A DNA stretch of 64,000 nt, from NCBI RefSeq assembly GCF_002078505.1, contig NZ_LUAV01000035.1:289955-353954 (forward strand). Reading direction: 5' to 3'. The stretch comes from Ensifer aridi (GTDB lineage Bacteria > Pseudomonadota > Alphaproteobacteria > Rhizobiales > Rhizobiaceae). Positions 59,786 through 64,000 of the stretch are shown piece by piece (positions within the stretch are counted from its first letter, which is position 1; the number at the start of each line of letters is the position of its first letter). The translations under genes and the position numbers were made by a program. The notes under the pieces were generated by a model, which was not told where the DNA came from, searched no databases, and was given only the letters and a program-made list of their open reading frames with translations.

Positions 59786-60397
59786 TCAGTTCGGACGGGC
59801 GCTGCCTTCGTACATGAAGGTCATCGGCTTCGGCCCGGCCATGTAGCCGGTCTCGACCCTGTCGATCCGGAAACCGGAGCCTTCTATCATAGACTGGATC
59901 GGGCGATTGAGATGACAGCCGCCGCTGATGCGCCGCCAGACCGGCGTGAGGCTATCCTGCCACCAGCGCACTCCACGATCAGGCGACAGCCCGTGTTCGA
60001 CGAAAAGCAGCTTGCCTTCCGGTCTGAGTACGCGGCGCATTTCCGCGAGCGCCGCCGAGGCCCCCGGAATGGTGCACAAGGTCCAGGTCGTCACGACCGT
60101 GTCGACGCTGCTGTCATCGAGCGGAATGGCCTCTGCAGACGCTTCGATAAAGCTCACCGGTATCTCAGGACGCGGGGCGCGGCGCGCCAAAGCCAGAAGA
60201 CTTGGCGCGGGCTCGAGCGCCAGTACTTCCCGCACGGCCGGACGATAGAATGGCAGGTTCAGTCCGGAGCCGCTGCCGACCTCCAGGACACGGCCATCAG
60301 CCGCGCCGATCACGCGCTCGCGATAGGGGCGCAGGCGCTCGTTGCGCATTGAAAGGTCGCAGAGCTTCGGCAGTATGACGTCGCTGTAGATGCCCAT
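59786..60397 (-). CDS. SAM-dependent methyltransferase (class I)
   Basis: A 203-residue Rossmann-fold methyltransferase. Motif I is RVLEVGSGSGLNLPFY (SAM binding), motif II LALEPAPSL, then FIEASAEAIPLDDSSVDTVVTTWTLCTI and RRVLRPEGKLLFVEHG. This Methyltransf_11 pattern, with the C-terminal WWQDSLTPVWRRISGGCHLNR, is like phospholipid- or METTL7-type enzymes. ATG 60397 has GGGAGGAG seven bases upstream, so the longer frame to 60574 is rejected. It follows oxyR in the same direction with a gap of about 110 bases and may be read from the same transcript. The substrate is unknown. Confidence 0.84.
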   Translation of the reverse strand: MGIYSDVILPKLCDLSMRNERLRPYRERVIGAADGRVLEVGSGSGLNLPFYRPAVREVLALEPAPSLLALARRAPRPEIPVSFIEASAEAIPLDDSSVDTVVTTWTLCTIPGASAALAEMRRVLRPEGKLLFVEHGLSPDRGVRWWQDSLTPVWRRISGGCHLNRPIQSMIEGSGFRIDRVETGYMAGPKPMTFMYEGSARPN

Positions 60398-60509
60398 CGA
60401 GAGCTCCTCCCACGTCGACTCTCCTGCCGCTTCGGCCGTATGGCAAGTCACCAGATGCGGAGATGATTCACGCGGCACGCTGGCGCCCGACGGACTCGCC
60501 TCTACCCGT

Positions 60510-61457
60510 TCAGGCCGGGCGCCTCTCTGGTCCAGCCCCACCGGCGATCGAAAAATGCCGTTCGCGCGCGGCATCGGCTGACCGGCGAACCACCTCCGAA
60601 ATCTGCAGAAGCTGTTTGGACAGGGGCGTCGAATTGCGCCAAATCATCCCTATCGTGCGGGAAGGCCGGGGAGCCTGGAAACGAGAGATCGAGACATGCG
60701 CTGAGCGCGTTTCCACCGGCACTGCCATCTCCGGGATCAACGTTATACCGATACCTGCACTGACCATCTGGACCAAGGTGGAGAGTGAGCTACCCTCCAT
60801 GACTTCTCGGGGTCGCGTCGATCCTATACTGCAGAACGACAGAGCCTGCTCGCGGAAGCAGTGCCCTTCCTCGAGCAGAAGCAATCGCATCTCGCGCAGC
60901 GCCTCGCGTTCGGGTACCGGCTTGCGCTCGTCTTCGTGGCGTCGGACCAGAACGAACTCCTCCTCGAACAACTTGAGCTCGGTGAAAGAGGGTTCCGATA
61001 CAGGCAACGCAACGATTGCCGTGTCCAACTCGCCTTGCGCCAGTTCTTGAATCAATTTTGTCGTTTGCGTCTCACGCACCTGTATTTGAATACCGTCAAA
61101 CGTTCTGTTGAGGTCGTTTATGATGGCCGGTAACAAGTAGGGCGCAATCGTTGGAATGACACCGATTCTGAGGCGCGCCAGGAACGGATCTCGGGAAGCT
61201 CGGGCCAGGTCCCCCAATTCATCCACAGCACGAAGAATGTCGCGGACCCGTAGCGCGAACGTCTGACCGAACGCGGTCAGTTTCACTTCACGTGCGCTGC
61301 GTTCGAAGAGGTCGCTGCCCAATTCTTCTTCAAGTTCCTTGATTTGCATCGATAGCGCTGGCTGAGAAATCGCGCAGGCGTCGGCGGCGAGCCGAAAGCG
61401 ACCATGACGTGCCAAAGCCTCGAAATAGCGAAGCTGTTTCAGAGTGAGATTTTTCAT
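60510..61457 (-). CDS. oxyR: Hydrogen peroxide-sensing LysR regulator OxyR
   Basis: A 315-residue LysR-type regulator. The N-terminal HTH is LTLKQLRYFEALARHGRFRLAADACAISQPALSMQIKELE. The effector domain contains LLLLEEGHCFREQALSFC, with Cys200 and Cys209. These match the redox pair Cys199/Cys208 of E. coli OxyR, which forms an intramolecular disulfide on oxidation by peroxide. It is divergent from katG, its expected target, with 159 bases between the starts. The assignment is firm because of the Cys pair plus context. Confidence 0.93.
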   Translation of the reverse strand: MKNLTLKQLRYFEALARHGRFRLAADACAISQPALSMQIKELEEELGSDLFERSAREVKLTAFGQTFALRVRDILRAVDELGDLARASRDPFLARLRIGVIPTIAPYLLPAIINDLNRTFDGIQIQVRETQTTKLIQELAQGELDTAIVALPVSEPSFTELKLFEEEFVLVRRHEDERKPVPEREALREMRLLLLEEGHCFREQALSFCSIGSTRPREVMEGSSLSTLVQMVSAGIGITLIPEMAVPVETRSAHVSISRFQAPRPSRTIGMIWRNSTPLSKQLLQISEVVRRSADAARERHFSIAGGAGPERRPA

Positions 61458-61465
61458 AACTTCAA

Positions 61466-61519
61466 CTTATCGCGACGATCAGTAAATCCAACTTAAATTT
61501 ATGAGACACTTCCGATAAG
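61466..61519. promoter_or_regulatory. Candidate OxyR site between oxyR and katG
   Basis: CTTATCG (61466-61472) and CGATAAG (61513-61519) are inverted copies spanning 54 bases, about the footprint of an OxyR tetramer. The sequence between is AT-rich and unlike the flanking genes. Only the spacing and position support it. Confidence 0.35.
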
Positions 61520-61616
61520 AAGAAATCAAGGGGAGGGTGCCTGCCGCCCAAAGCATGCAGCTCTTCGCGGGCACGCTGCCTTTAAAGGTGGCCTCATCAA
61601 GGAACAGGAGATAACC

Positions 61617-63800
61617 ATGGACCAGAAAACTGAAAACGCGGGCAAATGTCCTGTCGCACATACGGCACCGAGAGGCAGGTCCAACCGCGACTGGTGGCCG
61701 GACCAGCTGGACGTCCAGGTTCTGCACCGGCATTCCGGTCTTTCCGACCCGCTGGGCAAGGCGTTCAACTACGCCGAGGAGTTCAAGAAGCTCGATCTCG
61801 ACGCGCTGAAGAAGGACCTGCATGCGCTGATGACGGATTCGCAGGATTGGTGGCCGGCCGACTTCGGTCACTACGGCGGCCTCTTCATCCGCATGGCCTG
61901 GCACAGCGCCGGCACCTACCGCATCACCGACGGCCGCGGCGGCGCCGGCCAGGGCCAGCAGCGCTTCGCGCCGCTCAATAGCTGGCCGGATAACGCCAAT
62001 CTCGACAAGGCCCGCCGTCTCTTGTGGCCGATCAAACAGAAATACGGCAACAGGATTTCCTGGGCGGATCTGATGATCCTCACCGGCAACGTCGCGCTCG
62101 AATCCATGGGCTTTAAGACTTTCGGTTTTGCCGGTGGCCGTGCCGATGTGTGGGAACCCGAGGAACTGTTCTGGGGGCCGGAAGGCACATGGTTGGGCGA
62201 CGAGCGCTATAGCGGCGAACGGCAATTGGCCGAGCCGCTCGCTGCCGTGCAGATGGGTCTCATCTATGTCAACCCGGAGGGCCCGAACGGCAATCCGGAC
62301 CCGGTCGCTGCCGCGCACGACATCCGCGAGACCTTCGCCCGCATGGCGATGAACGACGAAGAGACCGTGGCGCTGATTGCCGGCGGCCACACCTTCGGCA
62401 AGACGCATGGCGCCGGCGATCCGTCGTTCATCGGTCCGGACCCTGAAGGCGGCGCGATCGAGGATCAGGGGCTTGGTTGGAAGAGCACCTTCGGCACAGG
62501 TGTCGGCAAGGACGCGATCACGGGCGGACCGGAAGTGACCTGGTCACAGACGCCGACCCGGTGGAGCAACTATTTCTTCGAGAATCTTTTCAACTACGAA
62601 TGGGAGCTGACCAAGAGCCCGGCTGGTGCCCATCAATGGAAGGCGAAGAATGCCGATGCTTCCATCCCGGACGCCTATGACGCGTCCAAGAAGCATCTTC
62701 CCACCATGCTGACCACCGACCTGTCGCTCCGCTTCGACCCGATTTACGAGAAGATCTCGCGCCGCTTCCTCGAAAACCCGGATCAGTTCGCCGACGCCTT
62801 CGCCCGCGCCTGGTTCAAGTTGACCCACCGCGACATGGGTCCGAAGGTTCGCTATCTCGGCCCGGAAGTCCCGGCGGAAGACTTGATCTGGCAGGACGTG
62901 ATCCCGGCCGTCGACCACAAGCTAGTTGACGATAAGGATGTCGCCGACCTCAAGGCCAAAGTCCTTGCCTCCGGCCTCTCGGTGCAGGAACTGGTTTCCA
63001 CGGCCTGGGCTTCGGCTTCGACCTTCCGCGGCTCCGACAAGCGCGGCGGCGCCAATGGTGCGCGCATCCGCCTCGCACCGCAGAAGGACTGGGAAGTCAA
63101 CCAGCCGGCGCAGCTCGCGAAGGTTCTCTCCGTTCTTGAGGGCATCCAGAAGGACTTCAACGCCGCCCAGAACGGCGGCAAAAAGATCTCGCTTGCCGAC
63201 CTGATCGTGCTTGCAGGTAGCGCCGGCGTCGAGAAGGCGGCGAAGGCCGGCGGCCACGACGTCACAGTGCCGTTCACGCCGGGTCGCATGGATGCGTCGG
63301 AGGCACAGACCGATGCGGCCTCCTTCGCCGCGCTGGAACCCCGTGCAGACGGTTTCCGTAACTATGTTAGCAGCCGCCGCCGGCAGTTCATGAAGCCGGA
63401 AGAGGCGCTGGTGGACCGGGCCCAGCTGCTGACGCTTACGGCGCCGGAAATGACGGTGCTCGTCGGCGGCCTGCGTGTGCTGAAGGCGGGCGAGCCGGAG
63501 CATGGCGTCTTCACCTCCCGTCCTGAGGCGTTGACGAACGACTTCTTCGTCAACTTGCTCGACATGGGCACGCAGTGGTCGCCCATTGCCGACAAGGAAG
63601 GTGTCTACGAAGGGCGCGATCGCAAGACGAACGAAGTCAAGTGGACCGGTACCCGCGTCGACCTCATCTTCGGCTCGCATTCCCAACTGCGTGCCTTCGC
63701 GGAGGTCTATGCCCAGTCCGACGCCAAAGAGAAGTTTGTCAGGGACTTCGTTGCAGCCTGGACGAAAGTGATGAACGCCGATCGATTTGACCTGGTCTAA
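61617..63800 (+). CDS. katG: Catalase-peroxidase KatG
   Basis: A 727-residue bifunctional haem enzyme that breaks down H2O2 and oxidises organic donors. The distal pocket has Arg92, Trp95 and His96 in FIRMAWHSAGTYR. The covalent Met-Tyr-Trp adduct needed for catalase activity is predicted from Trp95, Tyr217 (LIYVNPEGP) and Met243, each offset by 12 from the M. tuberculosis numbering. Proximal haem ligand His258 lies in AGGHTFGKTHG. The C-terminal half is the usual haem-free duplicate domain. It is probably induced by OxyR from the divergent promoter. A hairpin follows the stop. Confidence 0.97.
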   Translation: MDQKTENAGKCPVAHTAPRGRSNRDWWPDQLDVQVLHRHSGLSDPLGKAFNYAEEFKKLDLDALKKDLHALMTDSQDWWPADFGHYGGLFIRMAWHSAGTYRITDGRGGAGQGQQRFAPLNSWPDNANLDKARRLLWPIKQKYGNRISWADLMILTGNVALESMGFKTFGFAGGRADVWEPEELFWGPEGTWLGDERYSGERQLAEPLAAVQMGLIYVNPEGPNGNPDPVAAAHDIRETFARMAMNDEETVALIAGGHTFGKTHGAGDPSFIGPDPEGGAIEDQGLGWKSTFGTGVGKDAITGGPEVTWSQTPTRWSNYFFENLFNYEWELTKSPAGAHQWKAKNADASIPDAYDASKKHLPTMLTTDLSLRFDPIYEKISRRFLENPDQFADAFARAWFKLTHRDMGPKVRYLGPEVPAEDLIWQDVIPAVDHKLVDDKDVADLKAKVLASGLSVQELVSTAWASASTFRGSDKRGGANGARIRLAPQKDWEVNQPAQLAKVLSVLEGIQKDFNAAQNGGKKISLADLIVLAGSAGVEKAAKAGGHDVTVPFTPGRMDASEAQTDAASFAALEPRADGFRNYVSSRRRQFMKPEEALVDRAQLLTLTAPEMTVLVGGLRVLKAGEPEHGVFTSRPEALTNDFFVNLLDMGTQWSPIADKEGVYEGRDRKTNEVKWTGTRVDLIFGSHSQLRAFAEVYAQSDAKEKFVRDFVAAWTKVMNADRFDLV

Positions 63801-63812
63801 TCGGCAAGGCCT

Positions 63813-63847
63813 CGGCTTGGACGTGGCTTTGAGCTGCGTCCAAGCCG
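63813..63847 (+). terminator. Hairpin downstream of katG
   Basis: CGGCTTGGACG pairs with CGTCCAAGCCG (11-base arms, 13-base loop), starting 13 bases after the katG stop. No T-run follows. The remaining bases to the window end contain no convincing gene. Confidence 0.55.
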
Positions 63848-64000
63848 GCGAGTTCGCGGTGAATTGCGACTTGCGCGGAACTATCCAAAACGTTGACGTT
63901 GACGAGCGCGTCGAGAGGCGAGAGTGTCGCATATCTAACTGGCTCATATGTCGCATCTCTAAAATGCCGCTACACACGCTGTGGCGGCCAGGTTGAAATG

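Noticed and set aside
61479..62408. 309-codon minus-strand frame over katG
   Set aside because: It is antisense to highly conserved KatG sequence and covers the oxyR-katG promoter.

Overview
This 64 kb window is GC-rich, densely coding and of alphaproteobacterial type. The gene content, the many ATGA/GTGA stop-start overlaps, the abundance of ABC uptake systems and three copies of a palindromic intergenic repeat resembling the Rhizobium-specific mosaic elements (RIME) point to the Rhizobiaceae, most likely Sinorhizobium/Ensifer. From memory, the stretch htpG - gabD - gabT - acyltransferase/glycosyltransferases - MsbA2-like exporter - oppABCD resembles part of the pSymB chromid of S. meliloti. 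The divergent oxyR-katG pair and the gene fusions suggest a relative rather than that reference strain. No rRNA, tRNA, CRISPR array, transposase or phage gene was seen.

Layout: (1) 1-8.5 kb: the 3' end of dhaK, then a peptide ABC transporter operon headed by a proline-iminopeptidase-like hydrolase. This operon is divergent from a LuxR-type regulator without a LuxI partner, which is followed by a second iminopeptidase-like gene. It looks like a plant-signal-responsive LuxR-solo/pip locus, and a nearly identical 16-bp site precedes both pip genes. (2) 8.8-18.7 kb: a Tim44-domain protein, a pentapeptide-repeat protein, a small hypothetical protein, htpG, ackA, gabD and gabT, with a divergent MerR-XRE-cupin regulator. 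(3) 19-24.2 kb: two very long ORFs for surface-polysaccharide synthesis and export, an acyltransferase fused to a GT2 glycosyltransferase and a GT2 glycosyltransferase fused to an MsbA-type ABC exporter. (4) 24.2-31.4 kb: class II fructose-bisphosphate aldolase, then an oppABCD-type oligopeptide transporter. (5) 31.5-40.5 kb: a complete sugar-catabolic operon consisting of a LacI regulator, a ribose-type ABC transporter, a C3-epimerase-like isomerase, an FGGY kinase and a class II aldolase. Its predicted route is uptake, epimerisation, phosphorylation and aldol cleavage to dihydroxyacetone phosphate.

(6) 40.6-45.6 kb: a DctB/DctD-like two-component system, divergent from a ring-cleaving dioxygenase/carboxylesterase pair of MhqO/MhqD type. 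(7) 45.7-51.4 kb: a TetR regulator and an efflux system with the gene order of E. coli cecR-ybhG-ybhF-ybhS-ybhR. (8) 51.6-57.5 kb: an HPP-CBS membrane protein, a QseBC/PmrAB-like two-component system with a PepSY-like periplasmic protein, and the lipid A phosphoethanolamine transferase eptA. (9) 57.6-64 kb: a small conserved protein, a PPP-type phosphatase, a HAD phosphatase, a methyltransferase, and oxyR divergent from katG.

Overall this is a rhizosphere 'uptake and stress' region: peptide, GABA and sugar acquisition, plant-signal sensing, surface-polysaccharide and lipid A modification, drug/quinone efflux or detoxification, and peroxide defence. All functions are read from motifs and remembered family knowledge. 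No database search was run.
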